Shown one piece after another: positions 55,500 to 63,634 of a DNA stretch of 64,000 bases. Location of the stretch: positions 62,001-126,000 of the forward strand of contig JAUXVF010000028.1 of the NCBI GenBank assembly GCA_030680355.1, given 5' to 3'. The stretch is from Caulobacter sp. GTDB lineage: Bacteria > Pseudomonadota > Alphaproteobacteria > Caulobacterales > Caulobacteraceae. A program made the translations under genes and the position numbers. Positions within the stretch are counted from its first letter, which is position 1, and each line of letters opens with the position of its first letter. The notes below the pieces were generated by a model. It made no database searches. It was given only the letters and a program-made list of their open reading frames with translations, and was not told where the DNA came from.

Positions 55500-55639
55500 A
55501 TCCCGGCCAGGCTCACCGGTCCAAGCCCGCCGCCGGCCACCGCGGCGGCGACGCTGCGCGAGGCCGGAGACAACCAGGTCGGCGAACTGTCGTCGGACCA
55601 CCTATAATTGCGGCTTACCGCGCTCTCTCTTTAGTTGTA

Positions 55640-55655
55640 TATTGGATTGACAATA
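55640..55655 (+). promoter_or_regulatory. Inverted repeat upstream of toxin-antitoxin pair
   Basis: TATTG-GATTGA-CAATA, exact 5 bp arms, 20 bp before the brnT ATG. A TATATT (55638-55643) overlapping it could be the -10 of the pair, with a weak -35 at about 55615. The local sequence is AT-rich against its surroundings. An HTH antitoxin binding here would repress the pair. Confidence 0.5.
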
Positions 55656-55674
55656 CTACGGCGTGGCAGTAGTC

Positions 55675-55959
55675 ATGCGCGATGACCAATTCGAATGGGA
55701 CGATGCAAAGGCCGCCGCGAACATCACGCGGCACCGTGTTCCATTTGACGCCGCGCGAGACGCCTTCGACGATCCGTTCGCGATCGGCTGGCTGGATGAT
55801 CGCGAGCGCTACGGCGAAACCCGGTGCGTCACACTGGGCATGGCGGAAGGCCGACTGCTCAGTGTCGTCCATACGATGAGGGATACCCGGATCCGCATCA
55901 TTTCAGCGCGAGGCGCGAACCCTCGGGAACGCCGCCTCTATCATGAGCAGGGAGACTGA
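55675..55959 (+). CDS. brnT: BrnT family toxin
   Basis: 94 residues from the ATG at 55675 (a GTG four codons earlier is possible). DQFEWDDAKAAANITRHRVPFDAARDAF is the BrnT N-terminus, and RIRIISARGANPRERRLYHEQ closes the RelE-like ribonuclease fold with its basic residues. The expected action is mRNA cleavage that halts growth. It overlaps the antitoxin gene by 17 bp. Confidence 0.85.
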   Translation: MRDDQFEWDDAKAAANITRHRVPFDAARDAFDDPFAIGWLDDRERYGETRCVTLGMAEGRLLSVVHTMRDTRIRIISARGANPRERRLYHEQGD

Positions 55960-56278
55960 TGTGTCGCGACATGACTGGACCCGCTTTGACGCCATGACCG
56001 AAGAAGAGCGTCATGCCGCCGCCCTGGCCGATCCTGACGCCCAGCCTCTGACCGATGAGGACCTGGCGCGAATGAAGCCTGTTCCGCGCGTGAGCATCAT
56101 CCGTCGCGCGCTGCGCCTGACCCAGGAAGAATTCAGCCGGCGGTTCCGCATCCCGCTGGGCACCCTGCGGGACTGGGAACAGGGCCGCAAGGAACCGGAC
56201 GCCGCCACCCGCGCCTATCTCGTGGTCATCGCCCGCAATCCGACCGCCGTCGCCGAGGCGCTGGCCCCGGCGGCCTAA
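55943..56278 (+). CDS. HTH antitoxin partner of BrnT
   Basis: 111 residues. The N-terminal part (TEEERHAAALADPDAQPLTDEDLARMKP) resembles BrnA-type antitoxins, which bind the toxin. The C-terminal half is an XRE-like HTH: LRLTQEEFSRRFRIPLGTLRDWEQGRKEP. BrnA normally has an AT-hook-free ribbon; here the DNA-binding part is HTH. It should bind the inverted repeat upstream. The stop overlaps the convergent cox gene stop by 4 bp. Confidence 0.82.
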   Translation: MSRETDVSRHDWTRFDAMTEEERHAAALADPDAQPLTDEDLARMKPVPRVSIIRRALRLTQEEFSRRFRIPLGTLRDWEQGRKEPDAATRAYLVVIARNPTAVAEALAPAA

Positions 56279-56532
56279 CGCCCTGGGGCCCAGGGGTTCA
56301 GCGGCTGTTTCTCTTCATGGCGCACCAGCAGCCAGTAGCCGGCGGCGAACACGACCGCGCCGGCGATCAGCCCGCCCAGGAAGCCCGCCGGCGTGGCGAA
56401 CCACAGCGTCAGGCTGGTGAGGGCCACGGCCAGGCCGAGCATGCACCAGCGCAGCAGCACGTTGAAGGCGTGGTAGGTCTTCTCGTGAGCGATGAGATCG
56501 GGATTGTTGGCGTCGTCAAAATCGGCGTCCAT
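56275..56532 (-). CDS. aa3-type cytochrome c oxidase subunit IV-like membrane protein
   Basis: 85 residues from the ATG at 56532, with GGAGG seven bases upstream. AHEKTYHAFNVLLRWCMLGLAVALTSL (about 20-45) is the family signature: an acidic N-terminus, HEKTYxxF and a single helix; here a second hydrophobic segment (about 45-70) follows. In alphaproteobacteria this small subunit joins the aa3 oxidase. No other oxidase genes are in the window. Tail-to-tail with the antitoxin gene. Confidence 0.7.
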   Translation of the reverse strand: MDADFDDANNPDLIAHEKTYHAFNVLLRWCMLGLAVALTSLTLWFATPAGFLGGLIAGAVVFAAGYWLLVRHEEKQPLNPWAPGR

Positions 56533-56826
56533 GGCGTTCCTCCGCAAAGGACCGGCCCGCGGCTCTGGGCCGGATGACGGGCGTCAGATTACGCCGGTCG
56601 GGGGCGATGCGCCATGGCCGGGTGAAGACTCCCGGGACCGATCATTGCGGGACATCGCGGGACATTTGGGGACTCTGGCGGAGAGGATCTGACCGTCGGC
56701 CCGTATTGGCCGGGCACGCAGCCGCGCCATCGGAGGGTCACATTCGGATATCGAACCAACGAGGGCTTTCGACCCGTTGCGGACATAAGCCGCTGACGGG
56801 CTGGTGACCTTAAATCTCCATTTTCC
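56533..56826. other. Gene-free region left of the GIY-YIG element
   Basis: 294 bp without a supported gene. It contains direct repeats of GCGGGACAT and a degenerate GTTGCGGACAT-type segment that recurs as GTCCGCAAG...TTGCGG at about 57371-57391, on the other side of the element. It looks like accumulated repeat debris. Confidence 0.5.
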
Positions 56827-57333
56827 CCGCTCATCCTCGCGGAAGCGAGGACCCAGGTTTACGGCCGGCGCACGCACTTCAGGGGATGTCGGGCGCTCAG
56901 CAAATCTCCGGATACAGGTCCCGCCATCGGGGATTAGTCTTCTCGATCAGTTCGATCTTCCAAGCCCGCCTCCAGACCTTCATCTGCCGCTCGCGGCGGA
57001 AGGCGTCGTCACGGGTGTCGAAAGCCTCATACCAGACCAGCCTCTTTACGCCGTAGCGGCTGGTGAACCCCGGCGTTAGCCCTTCGCGATGCTCGCCGAC
57101 CCGGCGTACGAGGCTGTCGGTCGAGCCGATGTAGAGCGTCCCGTTCCGCTGGCTCGCGAGGATGTAGACGTAGAAGGCCATGTGAACTTGGCGCGAGCTG
57201 TTCATTTATTGCTCGCATATAGGGAAAATTCTGATCCATCAATTCATAGCAGCGGTTTGATCGGAGCCAGACATCCTTTGAAGTGAGTGCACCGGCCGTA
57301 AACCTGGGTCCTCGCTTCCGCGAGGATGAGCGG
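56827..57333. mobile_element. GIY-YIG element with 67 bp terminal inverted repeats
   Basis: 507 bp. Left arm 56827-56893 and right arm 57267-57333 are inverted repeats identical at 62 of 67 positions, the outer 42 perfectly. The outer 31 bp is the same REP unit that ends the elements at 31.3 and 42.8 kb, with hairpin CCTCGC-GGAA-GCGAGG. The only gene inside is a GIY-YIG endonuclease whose stop is 3 bp from the left arm. No target-site duplication is evident. No transposase or RAYT is present. Confidence 0.75.
56897..57205 (-). CDS. GIY-YIG endonuclease (COG2827/UPF0213-like)
   Basis: 102 residues from ATG 57205, or 94 from ATG 57181. The GIY-YIG core is FYVYILASQRNGTLYIGST, with the catalytic Arg in LVRRVGEHREG, Glu in FRRERQMKVWRRAWK and a C-terminal Asn (EKTNPRW). 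All the usual catalytic positions are present. Such single-domain nucleases have no fused DNA-binding domain. Enclosed by 67 bp inverted repeats, it is the only candidate to act on the REP hairpins. Confidence 0.92.
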   Translation of the reverse strand: MNSSRQVHMAFYVYILASQRNGTLYIGSTDSLVRRVGEHREGLTPGFTSRYGVKRLVWYEAFDTRDDAFRRERQMKVWRRAWKIELIEKTNPRWRDLYPEIC

Positions 57334-57415
57334 AGTTGGGGGCAGTGCGTTGTTTTCCTTCGCAGAACGTGTCCGCAAGCCACCCATTGCGGCCCTCCGG
57401 CAGCGGCCCTCACCC

Positions 57416-57441
57416 GATCCTCTCCCTCGCGGGAGGGGATC
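57416..57441. repeat. REP-like hairpin
   Basis: GATCCTCTCCC-TCGC-GGGAGGGGATC, an 11 bp stem with one G-U pair. Single copy here, of the CTCTCCCTCGCGGGAG intergenic type common in alphaproteobacteria. It lies in the gap between the GIY-YIG element and thiG, with no gene. Confidence 0.6.
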
Positions 57442-57519
57442 GCGAGGCAAACGTCCATATTCCACCGATCACCGCCGTTGGAAGCGTTGGCGCGCTGGTT
57501 TGGCCCGCTTCACCGCCCC

Positions 57520-58317
57520 CTAAATCAGCCCCGCCAGCGGCGAGCTCGGATCGGCGTACATCCGGCGGCCCATGCGGCCGGCCAGATAGGCGTCGCGGCC
57601 GGCGATGACCGCGTGTTTCATGGCCCGGGCCATGCGGATCGGGTCTTTGGCCTCGGCGATGGCGGTGTTCATCAGGATGCCGTCGCAGCCCAGTTCCATG
57701 CCGATGGCGGCGTCCGAAGCGGTGCCGACGCCGGCGTCGACCAGCACCGGGACCTTCGATTGCTCGACGATCAGGCGGATGTTGACGCGGTTCTGGATGC
57801 CCAGGCCCGAGCCGATCGGCGCGCCCAGCGGCATGATGGCGGCGGCGCCGGCCTCCTCGAGCTTGCGGGCGTAGACGATGTCGTCGGTGCAGTAGACCAT
57901 CACGTCGAAGCCCTCTTTCACCAGCAGCTTCAGCGCCTTGAGGGTCTCTTCCATGTCCGGATAGAGGGTCTTGGGGTCGCTCAGAACCTCCAGCTTGACC
58001 AGCGACCAGTCGCCGGCCTCGCGGGCCAGACGCAGGGTGCGCACCGCCTCCTCGCCGGTGAAACAGCCGGCGGTGTTGGGCAGGTAGGTGAAGCGGTCGG
58101 GCTTTACGAAATCCATCAGCAGCGGCTGGCTGGGATCGGAGATGTTCACCCGGCGCACGGCCACGGTGACGATCTCGGCCCCGGCGGCTTCGGCCGCGGC
58201 GGCGTTGGTGGCGTAGTCCTTGTACTTCCCGGTGCCGACGATCAGGCGCGAGGAGAAGGTGCGGCCGGCGACGGTCCAGGAATCATCGGTCGGGAGGGGC
58301 GTGGCGGGAGCGTTCAT
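57520..58317 (-). CDS. thiG: Thiazole synthase ThiG
   Basis: 265 residues, TIM barrel. The Schiff-base Lys is in [15 protein letters not shown] (about residue 107), and the phosphate-binding loops [12 protein letters not shown] and [10 protein letters not shown] are intact. It makes the thiazole phosphate of thiamin from DXP, dehydroglycine and ThiS thiocarboxylate. Its partner thiS lies 1.5 kb upstream on the same strand with cspA and a small gene between. No TPP riboswitch was found upstream of either. Confidence 0.95.
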   Translation of the reverse strand: MNAPATPLPTDDSWTVAGRTFSSRLIVGTGKYKDYATNAAAAEAAGAEIVTVAVRRVNISDPSQPLLMDFVKPDRFTYLPNTAGCFTGEEAVRTLRLAREAGDWSLVKLEVLSDPKTLYPDMEETLKALKLLVKEGFDVMVYCTDDIVYARKLEEAGAAAIMPLGAPIGSGLGIQNRVNIRLIVEQSKVPVLVDAGVGTASDAAIGMELGCDGILMNTAIAEAKDPIRMARAMKHAVIAGRDAYLAGRMGRRMYADPSSPLAGLI

Positions 58318-58483
58318 GCCGACCGTTTACGCCGGGACGGGCGATGCGGGAAGAACCTGGCCGACAAGGCTGGCCTCGCCCGGGTCCAGGGCGCATGGTC
58401 CGCCCTCATCGACGAGAGAGTTCCGGGTGACGGCGACCGAGTGACGCCTCTGTGCTCCCGCCTTTTTCATACGGGAGACGCCC

Positions 58484-58858
58484 ATGCCGCCGCCAGAGAA
58501 ACCCAAACCGTCCGGCGGCAGCCGCGCCTTCGGCGGCTTTCGCAACCGCCAGCCTCTCAAGCTGCTCGCGCCCGTCCGGGGCGACGGCCTGCTGCGCGCC
58601 GGCGGCAAGGAAACGCCGGTCAGCTATGAAATCGATCTCTATCAGGATGGAGACCGCACGGTGGGCAACGGCGCCATCGACGCCGACCTGTCCCACCTCG
58701 CCGACACCGACCCCGACAGCGAGCTGTCGCTGACCCTGGAAGACGGCGTCGTGGTCCTGGTCACGCTCGACAATATCGGGGCCGACGGCGCCGATATCGA
58801 GCTCCACCTGCCGGAGTCGGGCTTCCCGACACCGGACGGCGGCGACGCCGCCGGCTGA
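58484..58858 (+). CDS. Small acidic protein, unknown function
   Basis: 124 residues. A basic Pro/Gly-rich N-terminus (about 30) leads to a beta-rich acidic part (VSYEIDLYQDGDRTVGNGAIDADLS, and LSLTLEDGVVVLVTLDNIG). The C-terminus is acidic. No signal peptide or membrane helix. I do not recognise the family. It is flanked by minus-strand genes on both sides, and its ribosome-binding site is GGGAG about 9 bases upstream. Confidence 0.6.
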   Translation: MPPPEKPKPSGGSRAFGGFRNRQPLKLLAPVRGDGLLRAGGKETPVSYEIDLYQDGDRTVGNGAIDADLSHLADTDPDSELSLTLEDGVVVLVTLDNIGADGADIELHLPESGFPTPDGGDAAG

Positions 58859-58877
58859 GCCGCGGCGCCGGCCTGGG

Positions 58878-59108
58878 TCAGGGCGCGGTCAGGGCGCTGA
58901 CCGCCACCGCGCCGACTTCGACGCGAATGCCGAGGAAGCGCATCTCGCCGTCCTTGAAGCTGATTTCGTCAAGGGCGACAGCGGGGCTGCGCTTGAACAG
59001 CGAAGCGTCGCGATGGGTCAGTTGCAGCACCAGCTTCTTGCGGTCCGTGCCGGAAATTTCGGCCTCGGAGATGGCCGCCCGCAGATCGGCGATCGGATCC
59101 ATCTTCAT
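58878..59108 (-). CDS. Small protein, unknown function
   Basis: 76 residues from the ATG at 59108 (AGGA six bases before; another ATG two codons on). Helical N-terminus (DPIADLRAAISEAE) and a mixed C-terminus with charged residues (GTDRKKLVLQLTHRD, SFKDGEMRFLGIRVEVG). No family recognised. It lies between cspA and thiG on their strand, so it may be read with one of them, though a terminator follows cspA. The gap to cspA (59109-59315) holds nothing else I can name. Confidence 0.5.
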   Translation of the reverse strand: MKMDPIADLRAAISEAEISGTDRKKLVLQLTHRDASLFKRSPAVALDEISFKDGEMRFLGIRVEVGAVAVSALTAP

Positions 59109-59315
59109 CGGAGTCCTGGACGTGCTCACAGGAACCTCGCCGAGGCGGCGTGGGGGGGCTGGGAATGGGTCATGATGGTCGCCTTTTTTCCCCGACGTTC
59201 CGCGATGCGGAACAACAGTCGGGCGGGACGGCGAAAGGGCGAGTCGCCGGCAGGGCTCCCCGAAGGAGCGGCTGCTATCCTAGCATGACCGCCCTGCGGC
59301 GGCCATGAAACGCGC

Positions 59316-59347
59316 AAAAGAAAACGGGCCGGCGCAAGGCCGACCCG
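59316..59347 (-). terminator. Rho-independent terminator of cspA
   Basis: On the minus strand CGGGTCGGC-CTTGC-GCCGGCCCG (one G-U) followed by TTTTCTTTT, 28 bases after the cspA stop. Confidence 0.88.
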
Positions 59348-59375
59348 TCGTCAATTTCAGAGTGAAGCCGAAGCC

Positions 59376-59588
59376 TCAGTCAGCCGATTGCAGCTGACCA
59401 GCCGACGTCTTGCCGCTGCGCTGGTCGCGCTCCAGCTCATAGCTGAGCTTCTGACCTTCGTGGATCGAGCCGAGCGAGGAACGCTCAACCGCCGAAATGT
59501 GGACGAACACGTCGCCGCCGCCATCGTCAGGCGCGATGAAGCCGAAACCCTTGGTGGCGTTGAACCACTTAACCGTACCGGTAGCCAT
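59376..59588 (-). CDS. cspA: Cold-shock domain protein
   Basis: 70 residues. RNP1 is KGFGFIAP and RNP2 [24 protein letters not shown] is the classic N-terminus. It melts RNA secondary structure. A leader of up to about 230 bp upstream (59589-59819) is relatively AT-rich (TATTTGAATAAATATAAC on the minus strand) and has room for a long structured 5' UTR as in other csp genes. A strong terminator ends the unit. Confidence 0.95.
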   Translation of the reverse strand: MATGTVKWFNATKGFGFIAPDDGGGDVFVHISAVERSSLGSIHEGQKLSYELERDQRSGKTSAGQLQSAD

Positions 59589-59791
59589 TAGTGTGTAGCC
59601 TTGTAGACATAATTTTCAGCCCGCGAGATGCGGCTGCATGATCCAAATTTCAGAGGTTTTGGTAGGCTACTCCGGACGCCCTGCTAGAGGACTCCGAAAC
59701 GGCTGGCCTCGCCAGGACGAAATTCGATTTTGCAGCGATCTCACAAAAACCGGCGTTCAGCAAGTTATATTTATTCAAATACTATTTGCCG

Positions 59792-59816
59792 GTCGGCCAA
59801 CACTTGCGAGGCCGAC
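59792..59816 (-). terminator. Hairpin after thiS
   Basis: GTCGGCC and GGCCGAC arms with an eleven-base loop directly after the thiS stop on the minus strand. The following sequence is AT-rich but has no clean U-run. Confidence 0.45.
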
Positions 59817-59819
59817 GCC

Positions 59820-60020
59820 TCACCCGCCGCCGATGAACGTCACGATCTCGAAGCGGTCGCCCTCCACCACCGGCGTGGCCGCCTGCAGGGAGCGGGGCAC
59901 GATCTCGAGATTGCGCTCGACCGCCACCTTGCGGGTCTCCAGACCGAGCAGGGCCACGAGGGCCGCCACGTCGGCCACCGGCTCGATCACCCGTTCTTCG
60001 CCGTTGATAAAGATGTGCAT
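59820..60020 (-). CDS. thiS: Sulfur carrier protein ThiS
   Basis: 66 residues, ubiquitin-like fold. It begins [13 protein letters not shown] and ends [12 protein letters not shown]; the C-terminal Gly-Gly is adenylated and thiocarboxylated in thiazole synthesis. Here three Gly stand at the end, one more than usual. It is on the same strand as thiG but 1.5 kb from it and separated by cspA with its own terminator. It is divergent from aroQ. Confidence 0.88.
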   Translation of the reverse strand: MHIFINGEERVIEPVADVAALVALLGLETRKVAVERNLEIVPRSLQAATPVVEGDRFEIVTFIGGG

Positions 60021-60085
60021 CGCGCCGTGCTTGTGACCCCGGCCATCGGAAGATACAAGGGCGGCCGAAACGACGGCGGGGCCGA

Positions 60086-60541
60086 ATGGCGAAACCGATT
60101 CATGTGCTGAGCGGCCCGAACCTCAATCTGCTCGGGGTCCGCGAGCCGGACATCTACGGGCGCGACACGCTGGCCGACATCCAGGCTCGCTGCGAGATCC
60201 GGGCGAAGGCGCTTGGCCACGCCGTGGTCTTCCGCCAGTCCAACCACGAGGGCCAGCTGATCGACTGGGTGCAAGACGCCCGCACCGACGCCAGCGCCCT
60301 GATCATCAATCCTGCGGGCTATGGTCACACTTCCGTTGCCCTGCTCGACGCCTTGAAGACTCTCGATATACCGATCGTCGAATGCCACCTGTCGAACCCG
60401 GCGGCGCGGGAGACGTTTCGCAGAAAGACCTATGTATCCCTGGCCGCGACCGGAGTGGTTTCCGGCTTCGGGGCCAACAGCTACGAACTGGCGGTCGAGG
60501 CCGCCGTCGGCCTGATCGGCGCCACCGGCGCCTCGGCCTGA
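60086..60541 (+). CDS. aroQ: 3-dehydroquinate dehydratase, type II
   Basis: 151 residues. [16 protein letters not shown] has the catalytic Arg19 and Tyr24; [23 protein letters not shown] and the catalytic His in ECHLSNP are all present. It makes 3-dehydroshikimate in the shikimate pathway. It starts the aroQ-accB-accC-aat transcript, 21 bp before accB. Confidence 0.97.
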   Translation: MAKPIHVLSGPNLNLLGVREPDIYGRDTLADIQARCEIRAKALGHAVVFRQSNHEGQLIDWVQDARTDASALIINPAGYGHTSVALLDALKTLDIPIVECHLSNPAARETFRRKTYVSLAATGVVSGFGANSYELAVEAAVGLIGATGASA

Positions 60542-60562
60542 TCCACGAGCAAGGTAAAGCTT

Positions 60563-61072
60563 ATGTCCAATCCCAAGCCCGCTCCGGAGTCCGCGGATTC
60601 CCAGTCGATTGACACCCGCGTCGTGCGCAAGCTGGCCGACATCCTCAACGCCACCGGCCTGACCGAGATCGAGGTCGAGCGCGGCGGGCTGAAAATCCGC
60701 GTGGCCCGCGAGCTGACCATGGCCGCGCCGACGACGATGATGCACGCCGCCCCGGTTGCGTCCGCGCCCATGGCGGCGCCGGCGACCGCCGCTGTCGCCG
60801 AGGCCGCCGCCGCCCCGGCTGCCGCCGCCATCGCCGCGGGCGAGCAGGTCAAATCGCCGATGGTCGGCACCATCTATCTGCAGGCCCAGCCCGGCTCCGA
60901 TCCGTTCATCAAGGTCGGCCAGACCGTCACCCAGGGCCAGACCCTGCTGATCGTCGAAGCCATGAAGACCATGAACCCGATCCCCGCTCCCCGGGCCGGC
61001 AAGATCGTCGAGATTCTGGTCGCCGACTCCCAGCCCGTCGAGTTCGGCGAGCCGCTGGTTGTGATCGAATAG
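60563..61072 (+). CDS. accB: Biotin carboxyl carrier protein of acetyl-CoA carboxylase
   Basis: 169 residues. An N-terminal dimerisation part is followed by an Ala-rich linker (about 55-95) and the biotinyl domain, with biotin Lys135 in VEAMKTMNPI. It carries carboxyl from AccC to AccAD in fatty-acid synthesis. Nine bases before accC. Confidence 0.96.
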   Translation: MSNPKPAPESADSQSIDTRVVRKLADILNATGLTEIEVERGGLKIRVARELTMAAPTTMMHAAPVASAPMAAPATAAVAEAAAAPAAAAIAAGEQVKSPMVGTIYLQAQPGSDPFIKVGQTVTQGQTLLIVEAMKTMNPIPAPRAGKIVEILVADSQPVEFGEPLVVIE

Positions 61073-61081
61073 GCCGGCCGC

Positions 61082-62425
61082 GTGTTTGAAAAAATCCTGA
61101 TCGCCAACCGGGGCGAGATCGCCCTTCGGGTACACCGCGCCTGCAAGGAAATGGGCATCGCCACGGTGGCCGTGCATTCCGAGGCCGACGCCAACGGCAT
61201 GTGGGTGCGGCTGGCCGACGAGAGCGTCTGCATCGGCCCCGCCCCGGCCGCCAAAAGCTATCTGAACATCCCCTCGATCATCGCCGCGGCGGAGATCACC
61301 GGGGCCCAGGCCATCCATCCCGGCTACGGCTTCCTGTCGGAGAACGCCCGCTTCGCCGAGATCGTCGGGGCGCACGGCTACACCTTCATCGGGCCCAAGC
61401 CGGAACATATCCGGATGATGGGCGACAAGATCACCGCCAAACAGGCGGTCATGGCCGCGGGCATCCCGGTGGTGCCCGGCTCCGAAGGGGCTCTGACCAC
61501 CGAGGAGGAGGCCTTCGCGGCCGCCGACAAGATCGGCTTCCCGGTGCTGATCAAGGCCGCCGCCGGCGGCGGCGGGCGCGGCATGAAGGTCGCCCCCACC
61601 CGCGAGGATCTGTCGGAGGCCGTGGCCACCGCCCAGGGCGAAGCGCGCGCCGCCTTCGGCGACGACAGCGTCTATATGGAACGCTACCTCCAGACGCCGC
61701 GTCATATCGAGCTGCAGATCATCGCCGACAGTTTCGGCAATGTCGTGCATCTGGGCGAGCGCGACTGCTCGCTGCAGCGCCGCCACCAGAAGGTCATGGA
61801 AGAGGCCCCCTCCCCGGCCCTCGACGCCGCCGGCCGCGAGAAGATCGGCAAGGTCGTGGTCGAGGCCATCCGCGCCATCGGCTATCTCGGCGTCGGCACG
61901 ATCGAGTTCCTGTGGGAGAACGACGAGTTCTTCTTCATCGAGATGAACACCCGCCTGCAGGTTGAGCACCCGGTCACCGAAGCCATCACCGGCATCGATC
62001 TGGTGCGTGAACAGATCCGCATCGCCGCCGGCCTGCCGCTCAGCTTCAGCCAGGCCGACGTCACGTTCGAGGGCCACGCCATCGAGTGCCGGATCAACGC
62101 CGAGAACGCCCGCACCTTCGCGCCCTCGCCTGGCAAGATCGTCGACTTCCATGCGCCTGGCGGTCTGGGCGTGCGGCTCGATTCCGCCCTCTATTCCGGC
62201 TATTCGATCCCACCCTATTACGACAGCCTGATCGGCAAGCTCATCGTCCATGGCCGCGACCGCGAGGAGTGCATCGCCCGCACCCAGCGCTGCCTGAGCG
62301 AGATGGTGGTCAGCGGCGTCGACACCACCATTCCCCTGTTCCAGGACCTGCTGCAGCAGCCCGACATTATCGCGGGGGATTACAACATCCACTGGCTGGA
62401 AAAGTGGATCAAAGCCCAGGGCTGA
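61082..62425 (+). CDS. accC: Biotin carboxylase, acetyl-CoA carboxylase subunit
   Basis: 447 residues from a GTG. ATP-grasp enzyme: AAAGGGGRGMKV (glycine loop), RDCSLQRRHQKVMEEAPSP and EMNTRLQVEHPVTE are intact. It carboxylates the biotin of AccB. The stop is followed at once by the aat GTG, so translation is coupled. Confidence 0.97.
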   Translation: MFEKILIANRGEIALRVHRACKEMGIATVAVHSEADANGMWVRLADESVCIGPAPAAKSYLNIPSIIAAAEITGAQAIHPGYGFLSENARFAEIVGAHGYTFIGPKPEHIRMMGDKITAKQAVMAAGIPVVPGSEGALTTEEEAFAAADKIGFPVLIKAAAGGGGRGMKVAPTREDLSEAVATAQGEARAAFGDDSVYMERYLQTPRHIELQIIADSFGNVVHLGERDCSLQRRHQKVMEEAPSPALDAAGREKIGKVVVEAIRAIGYLGVGTIEFLWENDEFFFIEMNTRLQVEHPVTEAITGIDLVREQIRIAAGLPLSFSQADVTFEGHAIECRINAENARTFAPSPGKIVDFHAPGGLGVRLDSALYSGYSIPPYYDSLIGKLIVHGRDREECIARTQRCLSEMVVSGVDTTIPLFQDLLQQPDIIAGDYNIHWLEKWIKAQG

Positions 62426-63076
62426 GTGTCAGACGACGCCTTCGATATCGACGATCTCGTCGACTGCTACCGTCGGGGCGTGTTCCCGATGGCGGACTCG
62501 CGCGAGGATGAGCGGGTCTTCCTGATCGACCCGCCGAAGCGAGGGGTCATCCCGCTCGACGGGCTCCACGTTTCAGGCCGGCTGGCCCGCACCGTTCGAT
62601 CCGGGCGGTTTGAAGTGGCCATCAATCGCGACTTCGCCAGCGTCGTCGCGACCTGCGCCGAGTCCCGTCCCGACCGGGTCGAGACCTGGATCAATCAGCC
62701 CATCCAGTATCTCTACGATCAGCTTCACCAATCCGGACTCGCCCACAGCGTCGAAACCCGTCTCGACGGTCACCTGGTCGGGGGGTTGTACGGGGTGTGC
62801 CTGGGCGGCGCCTTCTTCGGCGAGAGCATGTTCAGCCGCGCCAGGGACGCCAGCAAGGTGGCCCTGGTGCATCTGGTGGCCCGCCTTGTCGTCGGTGGAT
62901 TCAGGTTGCTGGACGCCCAGTTCATGACCAGTCACCTGGCGAGTCTGGGCGCAGTCGAAATCTCACGGGCAGCCTATCGTCGCCGGCTGGCCGAGGCGCT
63001 GGAGGCGCCGGCCGATTTCTATCGCTTCGAAGGTTCGGGCGCGGAGGCCCTGCAGGCGATCACCCAGGCGTCATAG
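62426..63076 (+). CDS. aat: Leucyl/phenylalanyl-tRNA-protein transferase
   Basis: 216 residues from a GTG adjoining the accC stop. [52 protein letters not shown] and [14 protein letters not shown] are the family blocks. It adds Leu or Phe to N-terminal Arg/Lys, marking proteins for ClpS-ClpAP. The 3' end overlaps the DUF2155 gene by 58 bp. Confidence 0.96.
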   Translation: MSDDAFDIDDLVDCYRRGVFPMADSREDERVFLIDPPKRGVIPLDGLHVSGRLARTVRSGRFEVAINRDFASVVATCAESRPDRVETWINQPIQYLYDQLHQSGLAHSVETRLDGHLVGGLYGVCLGGAFFGESMFSRARDASKVALVHLVARLVVGGFRLLDAQFMTSHLASLGAVEISRAAYRRRLAEALEAPADFYRFEGSGAEALQAITQAS

Positions 63077-63627
63077 ACCGGGTGCTGCAGCGGGTTCAGT
63101 CCCGGCGAGGCGGCGAACATCCAGCCTCGGAACACCTGTCGCGGCGGCGGTGGCGCGCGACCGGTCAGGGATTTGGGCTGGGAATCGATAACCAGATAGG
63201 CCGCCGCCTCGGGCGCGGTTTCGTCCGGAGCGCTGGATTCACAGGCCTTGACCGTAAAAACCAGGGATTTGTAGCGGACCGGCTGACCGATCGGAGCCTC
63301 GAACCGCAGGGTTTCGGCGGTCACCTTGTCGAGCGCCTGAATGATGGCCGCGCCGGAGCGCGTGCGCCGGATTGGTTCGGCGGGTTTCTCCACGACGGTG
63401 GGCTTGGGCGAGGCCGGGGCGACTACCGGTGTCTCGGCGACAATCGGCGCGGGCGGCGGAAGGGTGATCGGCGCCGGCGGCGGCTCTTCCCGCACCGGCG
63501 AGGCAGGCGGCGATTCGACGGGCGGCGGGCTGTTGGCCACGACAGGCGGCGTCGCCTGCTGCGCCTGGACGAGCCCCGCCGTCCCCGCGAGGACCAGCAA
63601 CGCCAGAAGGGAGCGTTTGAGCCGCAT
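63019..63627 (-). CDS. DUF2155 domain exported protein
   Basis: 202 residues from the ATG at 63627. A signal peptide (ends about LVQAQ, residue 23) is followed by a Pro-rich linker and the DUF2155 domain: [48 protein letters not shown]. This alphaproteobacterial domain has no established reaction. It starts 8 bp after the NDUFA12-like gene. Confidence 0.88.
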   Translation of the reverse strand: MRLKRSLLALLVLAGTAGLVQAQQATPPVVANSPPPVESPPASPVREEPPPAPITLPPPAPIVAETPVVAPASPKPTVVEKPAEPIRRTRSGAAIIQALDKVTAETLRFEAPIGQPVRYKSLVFTVKACESSAPDETAPEAAAYLVIDSQPKSLTGRAPPPPRQVFRGWMFAASPGLNPLQHPVYDAWVIACRASAPEPSKR

Positions 63628-63634
63628 CGATCGT

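Noticed and set aside
55500-55620. Possible gene remnant after the DsbA-like gene
   Set aside because: A frame ending ...TLREAGDNQVGELSSDHL looks gene-like, but it has no start and no identifiable family.
56584-56877. Minus-strand ORF running into the left arm of the GIY-YIG element
   Set aside because: The translation (VRNGSKA, and FREDER from the REP unit) is the typical false product of intergenic repeats.
58318-58608. TPP riboswitch or small gene upstream of thiG
   Set aside because: Conserved thi-box elements (CTGAGA and GAACCTGAT) are absent. An open minus-strand frame ending at 58327 has no ribosome-binding site and overlaps the divergent gene.
59987-62392. 801-codon open frame on the minus strand opposite aroQ, accB and accC
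   Set aside because: It is antisense to three well-conserved enzymes. Long antisense frames are expected in high-GC DNA, and the translation has no recognisable domain.
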